Positions 53,246 to 62,673 of a stretch of DNA of 64,000 nt are shown one piece after another. The stretch is from JACJWR01 sp964474045. Its GTDB lineage: Bacteria; Actinomycetota; Actinomycetes; S36-B12; UBA10799. The notes beneath the pieces are model-generated. The model had not been told where the DNA came from. It was given only the letters and a program-made list of their open reading frames with translations, and made no database searches. Position 1 is the stretch's first letter; each line of letters opens with the position of its first letter. A program made the position numbers and the translations under genes. The DNA lies in contig CAYYRC010000002.1 of NCBI GenBank assembly GCA_964474045.1, forward strand, positions 186,001 through 250,000. Reading direction: 5' to 3'.

Positions 53246-55507
53246 TCATCCACCCACCGCCGACACCAACCGGCGCAACAGCTCCGAGTCCGCGAGGTCC
53301 TCCAGCGTGATGGGATTGCCCTTCCCGTCGGACAGCGGAACCTGCCAGTTGGGATACTCCTCATCAGTGCCGGGTTGGTTCTGGGTGCGGACGTCGCCCA
53401 CCGTGTCGGGCAGCGCGATGGAGATCAGCCGACATGGCGAGCGGGCCACGAGCCGGTGCAGCGCCACGACCAGGTCCGGCAGCGCCGAGTCCGGCCGCAG
53501 CAGACCGCGTCCGGTGAGCTCGGCCCGCCAGTCCGCAAGCTCGTTGGCGAAGGCGGCCCACTCGACCTCCTCATCAGTGGCCAGCTGGCCCAGCTCGGAG
53601 CGCAGCCGGATGTGCTCGCCGGCCAGGTAGGCCGCGGTCGGCGGGAGGTCGTGCACCGTCACCGACGCCATCGAGGCCCAGCGCCACTGCTCCACGGGCT
53701 TGATCACGTCGCCGCGCTCGAACCATAGGATCGTCGTTCCCAGGATCCCCCGCTCCGCGAGCAGGTTCTGCACCCACTCCTCCACGGTGCCCAGGTCCTC
53801 GCCGATGAGCACCGCACCTGCGCGGTGGGCCTCCAGGACGAGGATGTTGACCAGCGCCTCGTGGTCGAACTTCACGAACGTACCCGAGTAGGCGGGCATC
53901 CCCTCTGGGATCCACCACAGCCGGAACAGGCCAAGCACGTGATCAAGCCGCAGAGCACCCGCGTTGCGCAGGACGGTGCGGAGCATGTCGCGGTACGGGA
54001 TGAAGGCGGCGTCCGCCAACGTGTCCGGACGCCACGGCGGCTGAGTCCAGTTCTGACCCAGCTGGTTGTACATGTCCGGGGGCGCGCCGACATGCACGCC
54101 CTGCGCCAGCACCTTCTGCAGCGCCCAGGAATCCGCCCCTTCCGGGTGCACGCCGACGGCCAGGTCGTGCAGGATTCCCAACCGCATGCCGGAGTGCAGG
54201 GCCGCGTGCTGGCAGTGCGCCAGCTGGGAGTCGGAGATCCACTGCAGCCAGCAGTAGAACTCCACCCGGTCGGACAAGTCGAGGCGGGCCTGCGCGACGG
54301 CCTCGGACTCGGGGTCCTGCAGGTCCTCGGGCCAGTCCTGCCAGACGGGACCATTGACCTCGACCAGCGCACACCAGGTGCCGAAGGCGATCAAGCCCTC
54401 GCCCTCAGCGGCCAGGAAGGCGCGGTAGTCCGCCTCCCTGCCCGGGCTGCGGCCGACGGTGAAGACGAGCTCCAGCGCCGCCTTCTTCGCTGCCCAGGAG
54501 GAGTCCCGGTCGATGAGGTCGGCGTTGGTGTTCGCGTCGGCGACCTCCGAGCCCAGCGCGCGAACCTGTTCGATGGCTGCGAGGTCCAGGTAGGCGAACT
54601 CCGGGATGTCCTCCACCCGGATGTACAGCGGGTTGAAGAAGCGCCTGGTCACGGGCAGGTAGGGCGAAGGTGCCATCGGCGCGGTCGGGCCCGCTGCGTG
54701 CAGGGGGTTGACCTGGACGAAGTCGGCGCCCAGGTCGTGGCCGCTCCAGGCGGCCAGATCAGCCAGGTCGGCGAAGTCCCCCAGACCCCAGGAACGCCTG
54801 GAACGCATGGAGTACAGCTGCACCGCCAGACCCCAGGCCGGCCGGCGCTGGATGCTCTCGGGCAGCTCCAGCCGAGTCGGCGAGACCACGAGCGGACAGG
54901 ACGAGCTCACTCCGCGGCTCTCGGCGTGGAGGGTGTGCCAGCCCAGGGGCAAGTCGGCGGGCAGCCGGAAGCTCGCCTCGCCCACGGTTCCGGACTCCAA
55001 GTACTCAGGAGGGGTCCAGTTGTCGACCTGGGTGACGTCGTGGCGGTATCCGCCGTCCTCGAGTTCGATCCACACCCGCACGGGGTCGCCGTGGCGCACG
55101 TGCACCCAGGTGACCGCCTCGCTGTGCTGGCGCATGACGAAGACCGGAGGCAACATCCGCTGCCAGTGGTCCAAGCGCCGCTCGGCCAGAGCTTCCTCGC
55201 AGGCCTGGGGGCTGCTGGCATCGACGCCGAACGCTGCCAGCACGGCCTGGACGGTGACGGCCGAGACCTTGCGATGCTTGCCGGCCTGGTCCCAGTACTC
55301 GGTGGCCACCCCGAAGGCATTGGCCAGACGACTGAGCTCCGGAGAAACCTCCACGTACGGCGGTGGCACCGGCGGGGCAGGGTCCGCGACGACGGCCGCC
55401 TCGGCCGCCTCGGCCGCTGCCACCGACTCCCGGCTGCGGGCATCCGGCTTGGCTGGCTTCTTGGACGCTGACTTGGCTACCAGATCGTCGGGCGGCGGTG
55501 GTGCCAC
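53246..55507 (-). CDS. malQ: 4-alpha-glucanotransferase (amylomaltase, GH77)
   Basis: MalQ transfers alpha-1,4-glucan segments during maltodextrin and glycogen use. The 753-residue product has an N-terminal extension (about 1-190, with an immunoglobulin-like part), then the GH77 barrel: YSMRSRRSWGLGDF, SPYLPVTRRFFNPLYI, the nucleophile region LRLDHVLGLFR, the acid/base in IGEDLGTV and HDLPPTAAYLAG. GTG 55507 has GGAGGAGG seven bases upstream and lies within the end of the amidase gene (31-base overlap). The extension is normal for actinobacterial MalQ. Confidence 0.96.
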   Translation of the reverse strand: MAPPPPDDLVAKSASKKPAKPDARSRESVAAAEAAEAAVVADPAPPVPPPYVEVSPELSRLANAFGVATEYWDQAGKHRKVSAVTVQAVLAAFGVDASSPQACEEALAERRLDHWQRMLPPVFVMRQHSEAVTWVHVRHGDPVRVWIELEDGGYRHDVTQVDNWTPPEYLESGTVGEASFRLPADLPLGWHTLHAESRGVSSSCPLVVSPTRLELPESIQRRPAWGLAVQLYSMRSRRSWGLGDFADLADLAAWSGHDLGADFVQVNPLHAAGPTAPMAPSPYLPVTRRFFNPLYIRVEDIPEFAYLDLAAIEQVRALGSEVADANTNADLIDRDSSWAAKKAALELVFTVGRSPGREADYRAFLAAEGEGLIAFGTWCALVEVNGPVWQDWPEDLQDPESEAVAQARLDLSDRVEFYCWLQWISDSQLAHCQHAALHSGMRLGILHDLAVGVHPEGADSWALQKVLAQGVHVGAPPDMYNQLGQNWTQPPWRPDTLADAAFIPYRDMLRTVLRNAGALRLDHVLGLFRLWWIPEGMPAYSGTFVKFDHEALVNILVLEAHRAGAVLIGEDLGTVEEWVQNLLAERGILGTTILWFERGDVIKPVEQWRWASMASVTVHDLPPTAAYLAGEHIRLRSELGQLATDEEVEWAAFANELADWRAELTGRGLLRPDSALPDLVVALHRLVARSPCRLISIALPDTVGDVRTQNQPGTDEEYPNWQVPLSDGKGNPITLEDLADSELLRRLVSAVGG

Positions 55508-56901
55508 GGCGATGCCTCCTCCAGTTGTGCGGCGAGTTCGATCAAGACGTCCTCCCGGTCCCTCCGGCCGGCGAACTGCACCCCGATGGGCAGGCCCTCA
55601 TCGGTCCAGTTGAGCGGAACGCTGATGCTGGGTTGGCCGGTGATGTTGTAGATGGCCGTGTAGGGAGACCACTGCTTCTGCGCCTCGAAGTCGGCAGCCG
55701 GGTCGTCGTCGTCGCGCATGCTGCCGACGGGGAAGGGCGGCGCGGCGGCTGTGGGACAGAGAACGGCGTCGAACGCGGCGGTGGCGAGCATGGCGCGCCG
55801 CGCGTAGCCGCGGATCTCGCTGAGGGCGGCGACGAACTCGCCCGCAGTCGGCCCCTGGCTCCGGCCGCACAGATACCGGGTCAGGGGGGTCAGATCCTCC
55901 CAGACTTCCTCCGCGAAAGAGGCGCTCCCCGCCAGTCCCGCCCACATGACCTCGAACAGCGGCACCGCAGCACGGTCCATCGGGGCGGCGATGGGCTCCA
56001 CCTCGTGGCCCAGTTCCGTCAGCAGGTCCGCGGTCCTGGATACCGCCAGCTCGACCTCCGCGGTGGGCGGCGTGTTGCCCAGGATGGGCTCGGTGAAGAC
56101 GCCGACTCGGAGCCGCCCGGGGTTGCGCCGCAGCGCGGCGGCCAGGAACGTGCCCTCGACCGGCAGCGCGCGATAGGGGTCGCCGACGAACGGCGCCGAC
56201 ATCACATCCAGCAGGGCGGCCGCATCCGACACCGTGCGCGCCAACGGCCCGTAGCAGAGCAGGTCGCCGGGATCGCCGGAGAACGGACCGGTGCTGACCC
56301 GCCCGCGGGAGGGCTTGATGCCGACGAGGCCGCAGACCGACGCCGGCAACCGAACCGAGCCGCCGCCGTCGCTGCCCTGCGCGATCGGCGCGAGTCCGGC
56401 CGCGACCGCGGCAGCCGCACCGCCGGAGGAGCCCGCCGCGGAGCGGGAAAGGTCCCACGGGGTGCGGGCGGGAGGGGCATGGTCCGGCTCGGTATAGCAG
56501 GGCATGCCGATCTCGGGTGTGTTCGTCTTGCCGGTGAATACCAGTCCAGCGGCTCGCATGGCCGCCACGACGTTGCTGTCCACCGGCATCGTGGTCGTCA
56601 GTCCAGGGGCGCCCGAGCCAAGTTGCGACGGCACACCCGCGATGAACTCCAGATCCTTCACCGGACACACCACGCCCAGGAGCGGCGACGCGTCGGCGGG
56701 CAGGCCGGCGGCCGCGGCTTTGTCGACCGACCTCGCCTGCTCCAGCGCGAGCTCGGGAAGCAGGGCGGCGAAGGCACCCACGACGTCGTTCAGCTGAGCG
56801 CTTCGATCGAGGTAGTACTCCGTCAACTCCAGGGCGGACAAGTCGCCGTCGGCGATCGCCCGGCCCTGCGCCAGCGCCGTCAGATCGTGCAGTGCCTCCA
56901 T
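55477..56901 (-). CDS. Amidase signature family protein
   Basis: Amidase signature enzymes hydrolyse amides through a Ser-cisSer-Lys triad. All three are visible in the 474-residue protein: Lys82 in CPVKDLEF, the cis-serine in AAGSSGG near 158, and the nucleophile Ser182 in GSDGGGSVRLP. The C-terminal QPSISVPLNWTDEGLPIGVQ is typical. No GatC or GatB neighbour is present and the length suits a stand-alone amidase, so it is not assigned as GatA. It overlaps malQ by 31 bases, which suggests shared transcription rather than shared function. The substrate is unknown. Confidence 0.92.
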   Translation of the reverse strand: MEALHDLTALAQGRAIADGDLSALELTEYYLDRSAQLNDVVGAFAALLPELALEQARSVDKAAAAGLPADASPLLGVVCPVKDLEFIAGVPSQLGSGAPGLTTTMPVDSNVVAAMRAAGLVFTGKTNTPEIGMPCYTEPDHAPPARTPWDLSRSAAGSSGGAAAAVAAGLAPIAQGSDGGGSVRLPASVCGLVGIKPSRGRVSTGPFSGDPGDLLCYGPLARTVSDAAALLDVMSAPFVGDPYRALPVEGTFLAAALRRNPGRLRVGVFTEPILGNTPPTAEVELAVSRTADLLTELGHEVEPIAAPMDRAAVPLFEVMWAGLAGSASFAEEVWEDLTPLTRYLCGRSQGPTAGEFVAALSEIRGYARRAMLATAAFDAVLCPTAAAPPFPVGSMRDDDDPAADFEAQKQWSPYTAIYNITGQPSISVPLNWTDEGLPIGVQFAGRRDREDVLIELAAQLEEASPWHHRRPTIW

Positions 56902-57001
56902 AGCGCCTCAGGCTAGGGACTGCGGCGGCGCTATGCGGGTATCACGGCGAAAACGGCTGGCGCCGGAACCTCGAAGTCAACCTCGGAGTCCACAGCCGCG
57001 G

Positions 57002-57367
57002 CTACTTCGCCTTTGCCTTGCGTGCCCCCGCCTGCTTGTCGCGCCGGCTGCGAAACATGATGAGGCCGCCTCCCACGAGAAGACCGATGATGAAGACCAC
57101 CAAGAGCGCGACCACCAGCGGTGCCGTGGCCTCGAAGAAGACGAAGTTGATCTGGGTGGAGTCGCGGTTCATCAGCAGGAAGAGCACCACGTAGACGATC
57201 AGGATGCCCCAGAGGGTCGGCTTGATGTAGGCCGTCATCTTGCGCGCGGACGGGTTGCGGCCGTAGACCTCGGCGTTGGGGTCGTTGGCGCCGGTCTGGC
57301 TGGTGTTGTCGCGCCCCGCAGGCTGGATGCCGCCTGCGCCCCCGCTGGACGAACCGCCTCGGCTCAT
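57002..57367 (-). CDS. LapA/DUF1049 family membrane protein
   Basis: The 121-residue protein has a Gly/Ser-rich start, two membrane helices (about 49-66 and 83-105) and a basic C-terminus. MNRDSTQINFVFFEA between the helices and the following VALLVVFIIGLLVGGGLI are the core of the LapA (DUF1049) family. In Gram-negatives it helps LPS assembly; in actinobacteria the role is unknown. It is divergent from the MscS gene by 205 bases and precedes the amidase by 100 bases. Confidence 0.85.
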   Translation of the reverse strand: MSRGGSSSGGAGGIQPAGRDNTSQTGANDPNAEVYGRNPSARKMTAYIKPTLWGILIVYVVLFLLMNRDSTQINFVFFEATAPLVVALLVVFIIGLLVGGGLIMFRSRRDKQAGARKAKAK

Positions 57368-57572
57368 GGTGCCTCCTCACTCGGCCGCACACCGCCTCAC
57401 GCGGCTCGTGCGTAGACAACCACCTTAGGGCGTCCGCATCGGATAGGGGGCGGGGTGCGCGTCAGGTGGCGGCCCAAGCTGTCGCAGGGCTCGCCCCACT
57501 TCGCCGCTCGCACTGGCGATGGGGCCGGCGAGCCCTAGGATCAACATGCCACTCCGGCGACCGGGAGGTGGG

Positions 57573-58655
57573 ATGGGAATGATGGGCGCATTGGTGACGC
57601 CCCTGTTGGCCGTCTCACTGCCGTGGGCCACGCCGTCGCCGCAGCCGACCGTGACCGTGACTCAGACCGCAAGCCCGGTCCCGAGCGCCGCTGGCGTCAC
57701 CGCCGAACAGGTCGCCGAGGTGCAGCACTCCTTCTGGTTCAAGGCCCTGCAGTGGTTCCTCGGGGTGCCGCTGCAGATCCTGATCGTGGTCGTCGTCACC
57801 ATCATCGTCATCGGCGTGAGCCATCGTCTGATCGACCGGACCGTCAAGAAGATCAGCGACCGCGAGGCCGAGGTCGACGAGGAAGAGGAGCCGGACCGCG
57901 TCCGACGAGACCGCGAGCAGTTCGGTGAGGCGTTGCTCAACCAGCGGCGCACCCAGCGCGCCAGCGCGATCGGGTCGCTGCTGCGAAGCATCGTCACCGC
58001 TGTCGCGGTCGGCATCGCGATACTCACCATCCTGCCGTTCCTGGGCATCAACATCGGCCCTTTGCTGACCTCCGCCGGCGTGCTGGGCGTGGCGCTCGGC
58101 TTCGGGGCGCAGAACCTGGTGAAGGACTACCTGTCGGGCATCTACATCGTCCTCGAAGATCAATACGGCGTAGGTGACATGGTCGAGGTGGGAAATGTGG
58201 TCGGCCGTGTGGAGGAGGTCACGCTGCGGGTCACCCGACTTCGCGACCAGACGGGCGTGGTCTGGTACATCCGCAACGGCGAGATCCTGACCGTCGCGAA
58301 CCGCTCGCAGGGCTGGACACTCGCCTTTGCCGACATACCGATCGCCGCCGACGTCGACCTGGAGCGGGTTCGTGCCGCCGTCGCGACCGTGGCCGAGCAG
58401 ATGATGGCCGACCCCGAGCTCGACGACTCGCTGCTGGACGAGCCCCGCTACGCGGGTGTCGAGTCGGTGTCCGGCGAAGCCGTCGTGGTGCGGGTGGTCG
58501 CCAAGGCCGCACCCACCGATCAGACTGCTGTCTCACGCGAGCTGCGCGCACGGATCAAGCAGGCGTTCGACGCCGACGGCATCCGAATCCCGACGGTCAT
58601 CCGGCTGCCAGGATCTCCGGAAGCCATTGCCGGCGGGAAGGGATCCAAGGGATGA
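57573..58655 (+). CDS. Mechanosensitive ion channel (MscS family)
   Basis: MscS channels release solutes on hypo-osmotic shock. The 360-residue product has a signal-like N-terminal hydrophobic segment, a Pro/Thr-rich stretch, two more membrane helices and the pore helix region GVLGVALGFGAQNLVKDYLSG, followed by the beta domain (QYGVGDMVEVGNVVG, YIRNGEILTVAN) and a C-terminal alpha/beta domain. ATG 57573 lies four bases after GGGAGG; ATG 57579, ten bases after it, is also possible. It is the first gene of a four-gene plus-strand run; the next gene begins four bases after its stop. Confidence 0.93.
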   Translation: MGMMGALVTPLLAVSLPWATPSPQPTVTVTQTASPVPSAAGVTAEQVAEVQHSFWFKALQWFLGVPLQILIVVVVTIIVIGVSHRLIDRTVKKISDREAEVDEEEEPDRVRRDREQFGEALLNQRRTQRASAIGSLLRSIVTAVAVGIAILTILPFLGINIGPLLTSAGVLGVALGFGAQNLVKDYLSGIYIVLEDQYGVGDMVEVGNVVGRVEEVTLRVTRLRDQTGVVWYIRNGEILTVANRSQGWTLAFADIPIAADVDLERVRAAVATVAEQMMADPELDDSLLDEPRYAGVESVSGEAVVVRVVAKAAPTDQTAVSRELRARIKQAFDADGIRIPTVIRLPGSPEAIAGGKGSKG

Positions 58656-58659
58656 GGCC

Positions 58660-60186
58660 ATGACAACTGCATCCGAGGAAGGCGCGGGCATCGCCAAGCT
58701 GTGCCTGGTCACTGGTGCGACCGGCTATATCGGCGGTCGCCTGGTACCTGAGCTGCTGGCCGCTGGGTACCGGGTGAGGGTGCTGTCGCGGCATCCCGAG
58801 CGGCTGCGTGATGTGGACTGGTTCGACGACGTCGAGGTCGTCCAGGGCGATGCAGCGGACCCGATCGCCATCGCGGCCGCCCTTGCCGCCGTCGACGTCG
58901 CCTACTACCTGCTGCACTCGCTGCAGCTCGGGGAGGGCTTCGAGGACGTCGAGCGCGACATGGCGAAGGTGTTCGGCCAGGCGGCCGATCAGGCCGGCGT
59001 CCGGCGACTGGTGTATCTGGGAGGGCTTACCCCCGGCGGCTCGGCCGAGGAGCTCAGCCCGCACCTGCGCTCTCGCGCCGAGGTTGGACAGATCCTGCGT
59101 GACTCCGGCGTGCCGACAGCGGAACTGCGCGCGGCGGTCATCATCGGCTCGGGATCGGCCAGTTTCGAGATGCTGCGCTACCTGACCGAGCGCCTGCCGG
59201 CGATGGTCACACCCAGGTGGGTCCGCAACCGCATCCAACCCATAGCCATCCGTGACGTCCTGCGCTACCTGGTTGGCTGCGCAGAGCTGCCGCCGGACGT
59301 GAACCGGTCCTTCGACATCGGCGGTCGCGACGTGCTCACCTACGAGCAGATGATGCAGCGCTACGCCGCCGTGGCGGGTCTGCGCCGACGCATCATCGTC
59401 CCCACCCCGGTATTGAGCCCATGGCTGAGCGGACACTGGGTCGGTGTGGTGACGCCGGTCCCGGCGAGCATCGCCAAACCGCTGGTCAAGTCCCTGCGCA
59501 ACGAGGTGGTGTGCACCGAGAACGACATCCAGCGCTACGTGGACCTGCCGCCGGAGGGGCTGCTGACGTTCGAGCAGGCGGTACAGCTGGCACTGGTGCG
59601 CGTGCGCGACGCCAACGTCATCACGCGCTGGTCAAGCGCCTCAGTCCCCGGGGCACCAGCCGAGCCGCTGCCGACCGACCCGGACTGGGCCGGCGGCAGC
59701 CTGTACGTCGACGACCGCTCGACCACTGTCGATGCTTCACCCGCCGATCTGTGGCAGATCATCGAAGGTATCGGCGGCGAGAACGGCTGGTACTCCTTCC
59801 CACTCGCCTGGGAGGTCCGGGGATGGGCCGACCGCGCGGTGGGCGGGGTCGGGCTCCGGCGCGGGCGCCGCGACTCCGCGCAGGTGCTCGCCGGCGAGAC
59901 TGTCGACTTCTGGCGGGTGGAGGAGCGCCTCCCGGAGCAGATGCTTCGGCTCCGAGCCGAGATGCGAATGCCCGGCCTTGCCTGGCTGGAGCTCCGCGTC
60001 GAAGTCGACGACCGTGGGCGCACCGTCTACCACCAGCGGGCGATCTACCACCCGCACGGGCTGCCCGGGCACGGTTACTGGTGGTCGGTGGCCCCTTTCC
60101 ACGGCATCGTGTTCGGGTCCATGCTGCGGAACATCGCCAAGGCGGCCGAGCCCGTGGCGATCGAGCGGCAGGACGGCCCGGCCTAG
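58660..60186 (+). CDS. NAD(P)-binding SDR fused to DUF2867 (SRPBCC-like) domain
   Basis: The 508-residue product has an N-terminal atypical short-chain dehydrogenase domain (about 12-320) with the dinucleotide motif LVTGATGYIGGRL and YYLLHSLQ, and a C-terminal DUF2867 domain (about 340-495) with NGWYSFPLAWEVRGW and LPGHGYWWSVAPFHGIVF. Such fusions occur across actinobacteria, proteobacteria and cyanobacteria; the substrate is unknown. The usual catalytic YxxxK is not evident, as expected for an atypical SDR. ATG 58660 starts four bases after the MscS stop, and the globin gene begins nine bases after its end. Confidence 0.9.
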   Translation: MTTASEEGAGIAKLCLVTGATGYIGGRLVPELLAAGYRVRVLSRHPERLRDVDWFDDVEVVQGDAADPIAIAAALAAVDVAYYLLHSLQLGEGFEDVERDMAKVFGQAADQAGVRRLVYLGGLTPGGSAEELSPHLRSRAEVGQILRDSGVPTAELRAAVIIGSGSASFEMLRYLTERLPAMVTPRWVRNRIQPIAIRDVLRYLVGCAELPPDVNRSFDIGGRDVLTYEQMMQRYAAVAGLRRRIIVPTPVLSPWLSGHWVGVVTPVPASIAKPLVKSLRNEVVCTENDIQRYVDLPPEGLLTFEQAVQLALVRVRDANVITRWSSASVPGAPAEPLPTDPDWAGGSLYVDDRSTTVDASPADLWQIIEGIGGENGWYSFPLAWEVRGWADRAVGGVGLRRGRRDSAQVLAGETVDFWRVEERLPEQMLRLRAEMRMPGLAWLELRVEVDDRGRTVYHQRAIYHPHGLPGHGYWWSVAPFHGIVFGSMLRNIAKAAEPVAIERQDGPA

Positions 60187-60195
60187 GCTGTGCCC

Positions 60196-60576
60196 ATGGT
60201 GGATCGCACGCTGTACGAGCAGTTCGGCGGCTCGGAGTTCTTCTCGGCGCTGGTGGCTGATTTCTATGCCGGAGTGGCTGCCGACGACGTCCTGCGGCCC
60301 ATGTACCCCGAGGATGACCTGGGCCCCGCCGAGGACCGCCTGCGGATGTTCCTGGAGCAGTACTGGGGCGGCCCCAAGACCTACGGCGAGCAGCGCGGCC
60401 ACCCTCGGCTGCGGATGCGGCACCAGCCGTTCGCCGTCACCCCCACAGCCCGCGACCGCTGGTTGGAGCACATGCGCGTGGCGCTCGACGCGCGCCGCCT
60501 GCCGCCGGATCTGGATCATGAGATGTGGAACTACCTCTACATGGCCGCTGCGGCGATGATGAACACGGAGGAGTAG
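60196..60576 (+). CDS. glbO: Group II truncated haemoglobin
   Basis: The 126-residue protein is a trHbO-type globin. It has a tyrosine at the B10-like position (FYAGV, Tyr24), the conserved EQYWGGPKTY with Trp58, and the proximal histidine in RLRMRHQPF (His76). These proteins bind oxygen and may take part in redox or NO chemistry. A GTG at 60190 is in frame, but ATG 60196 gives the family start. It lies nine bases after the SDR gene and four before the GH13 gene. Confidence 0.95.
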   Translation: MVDRTLYEQFGGSEFFSALVADFYAGVAADDVLRPMYPEDDLGPAEDRLRMFLEQYWGGPKTYGEQRGHPRLRMRHQPFAVTPTARDRWLEHMRVALDARRLPPDLDHEMWNYLYMAAAAMMNTEE

Positions 60577-60580
60577 CAGC

Positions 60581-62263
60581 GTGAGCCGAGCAGCCCATGC
60601 CCCCGACTGGTGGCGCAGCGCAGTCGTGTACCAGATCTACGTCCGCTCGTTCGCCGATGCCAACGGCGACGGGGTCGGCGACCTGCGCGGCATCACCGAC
60701 CGCCTCGACGCCGTCGCCGACCTCGGAGTGGACGCCGTCTGGCTCACCCCGTTCTACATCTCACCCCAGCACGATGGCGGGTACGACGTCGCCGACTACC
60801 GTTCCGTGGACCCCACCCTGGGCACCCTCGAGGATGCCGAGCTGCTCATCCGCCGCGCCCACGACCTGGGCCTGCGGGTCGTGCTCGACATCGTCCCGAA
60901 CCACACCAGCTCGATGCACCGCTGGTTCGCCGAGGCCCGCGCCTCGGACCCGGCCGACGAGGCCTGGGACCGATACCACCTCGTGCCTGGGCGCGGGCCG
61001 GAGGGCGCCGAGCCGCCCAACGACTGGGAGTCCGTGTTCGGCGGACCGGCCTGGTCGCAGGTGCTCGCGCACGACGGCTCCCCCACGGGCCACTGGTACC
61101 TGCACCTGTTCGACTCCTCGCAGCCTGACCTCAACTGGGACCACCCCGAGGTCCACCACGAGATGGCCGACACCCTGCGGTTCTGGTTCGACCGCGGCGT
61201 CGACGGCTTCCGGATCGATGTCGCCCACGGCCTGGTGAAGCAGCACGGCTATCCCGACGAGGGCAGCGGCGGCCATGACGTCACCGCAGCCGGCACCAGT
61301 GAGCTCTTCGGCGAGATCCGGCCCAGTCCGCAGTGGGACCAGCCGGGGGTGCATGACATCTTCCGCTCCTGGCGCTCCATCGCCGACGCCTACGACCCGC
61401 CCCGGACCTTCTGCGGCGAGGTGTGGGTGTCCACCCCGGAGCGGCAGTCGCACTACGTCCGCCCCGACGAGCTGCACACGGTCTTCAACTTCGACTTCCT
61501 CAAGTGTCCCTGGGATGCTGCGGGCATACGGACGGTGGTCGAGCACTCGCTGCACTCCAACGGGCTGGTGGGCGCGCCGACGACCTGGGTGTTGAGCAAC
61601 CACGATGTGACCCGGCACGCCAGTCGATATAGCGACGCCCCCGACGTCGGGCTGTTGCGCGCCCGTGCGCTCACAGCCTTCATGCTCGCCCTGCCCGGAT
61701 CGGCCTACCTCTACCAGGGCGAGGAGCTGGGCCTCCCCGAGGTGGTCGACATCGCCGAGGACATGCGCGCAGACCCGATCTTCCGCCGGACCGACGGCGC
61801 CGAGCTCGGCCGCGACGGCTGCCGGGTGCCGCTGCCCTGGGAGGCCGACGCCCCGTCGTACGGCTTCGGTCCCGGGCATCTGGCCTGGCTGCCACAGCCC
61901 GAGACCTGGGCTGACCTGGCCCGCTCCGCGCAGCCGACCGAGGACGTCGCCGAACCGTCGCCCCGGTCCACGCTTTCCCTCTACCGGCGGCTGCTGCGGC
62001 TACGCGCGGACTTGCCGCAGCTCGGCGCGACTCTCGGGCTGCAATGGGTGGACCTGGGCGCGGGGTGCGTCGCCATGGAGCGCACCGCCGAGGACGGCGC
62101 CCACGCCGCGCTGCGAGTGGTTCTGGTAACCGGCGAACACGCGGTCACCGTGCCGGGGCGCTGGCAGGTGCTGCTCCGCTCCGACGGGCAACCATGCGCC
62201 GCCCAGACCCTGAGCGACCCGGTGGTTCCGCCCGATGCCTGCCTGTGGCTGCTACCCGGCTAG
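60581..62263 (+). CDS. GH13 alpha-glucosidase-type glycosyl hydrolase
   Basis: The 560-residue product is a GH13 enzyme with the opening WWRSAVVYQIYVRSFAD of the alpha-glucosidase/oligo-1,6-glucosidase subfamilies. Catalytic regions are GFRIDVAHG (nucleophile Asp near 213), FCGEVW (acid/base Glu near 280) and LSNHDVTRH (Asp near 342); QGEELGLPEV follows. It likely hydrolyses short alpha-glucosides in the cytoplasm; the exact linkage is not determinable. GTG 60581 has AGGAG nearby and starts four bases after the globin. Its end overlaps the thioesterase gene on the other strand by 12 bases. Confidence 0.93.
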   Translation: MSRAAHAPDWWRSAVVYQIYVRSFADANGDGVGDLRGITDRLDAVADLGVDAVWLTPFYISPQHDGGYDVADYRSVDPTLGTLEDAELLIRRAHDLGLRVVLDIVPNHTSSMHRWFAEARASDPADEAWDRYHLVPGRGPEGAEPPNDWESVFGGPAWSQVLAHDGSPTGHWYLHLFDSSQPDLNWDHPEVHHEMADTLRFWFDRGVDGFRIDVAHGLVKQHGYPDEGSGGHDVTAAGTSELFGEIRPSPQWDQPGVHDIFRSWRSIADAYDPPRTFCGEVWVSTPERQSHYVRPDELHTVFNFDFLKCPWDAAGIRTVVEHSLHSNGLVGAPTTWVLSNHDVTRHASRYSDAPDVGLLRARALTAFMLALPGSAYLYQGEELGLPEVVDIAEDMRADPIFRRTDGAELGRDGCRVPLPWEADAPSYGFGPGHLAWLPQPETWADLARSAQPTEDVAEPSPRSTLSLYRRLLRLRADLPQLGATLGLQWVDLGAGCVAMERTAEDGAHAALRVVLVTGEHAVTVPGRWQVLLRSDGQPCAAQTLSDPVVPPDACLWLLPG

Positions 62264-62668
62264 CTCCGAGTACTCCGCCAGCGCCGCCCGAACGGGATCC
62301 GAGATCGGCACCGGCGATCCGGTGCCGACGTCGATGGCGACGATGACGGTGACGATTCGGGCGTAGGGGGCGCCGTCGCCCGCAGGCTCGCGGACATCGC
62401 CGGCCAGGGTGAAAGACGTCGTCCCGATGCTGCGCACGGCCGTGTCGACGGCCACCGGCTCAGATCGGTAGACCAGGGGTCGCAGGTAGTCGATCTCATG
62501 TCGGCCGACGACGAGGCTGGCGTCGGGGCGGTGCGGGACGCCCATGAGCTCGAAGACAAGGCGCGCGCGGGCGAGCTCGAAGTACTGCAGGAACGCGGCA
62601 TTGTGGACATGACCCAGCGCGTCCATGTCCGACCAGCGCATCTGCGCGAGCGTCCGATAGGGCGCCAC
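62252..62668 (-). CDS. Acyl-CoA thioesterase (4-hydroxybenzoyl-CoA thioesterase-like hotdog)
   Basis: The 138-residue protein has a single hotdog fold with RWSDMDALGHVHNAAFLQYFE, the active-site signature of the 4HBT family (catalytic Asp in DxxGHVNN-like context). It hydrolyses acyl-CoA; the chain specificity is unknown. GTG 62668 is chosen as the family begins just before the signature, and it lies five bases after the ettA stop, so the two are co-transcribed. The frame upstream is inside ettA. Confidence 0.88.
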   Translation of the reverse strand: MAPYRTLAQMRWSDMDALGHVHNAAFLQYFELARARLVFELMGVPHRPDASLVVGRHEIDYLRPLVYRSEPVAVDTAVRSIGTTSFTLAGDVREPAGDGAPYARIVTVIVAIDVGTGSPVPISDPVRAALAEYSELAG

Positions 62669-62673
62669 CCGGC

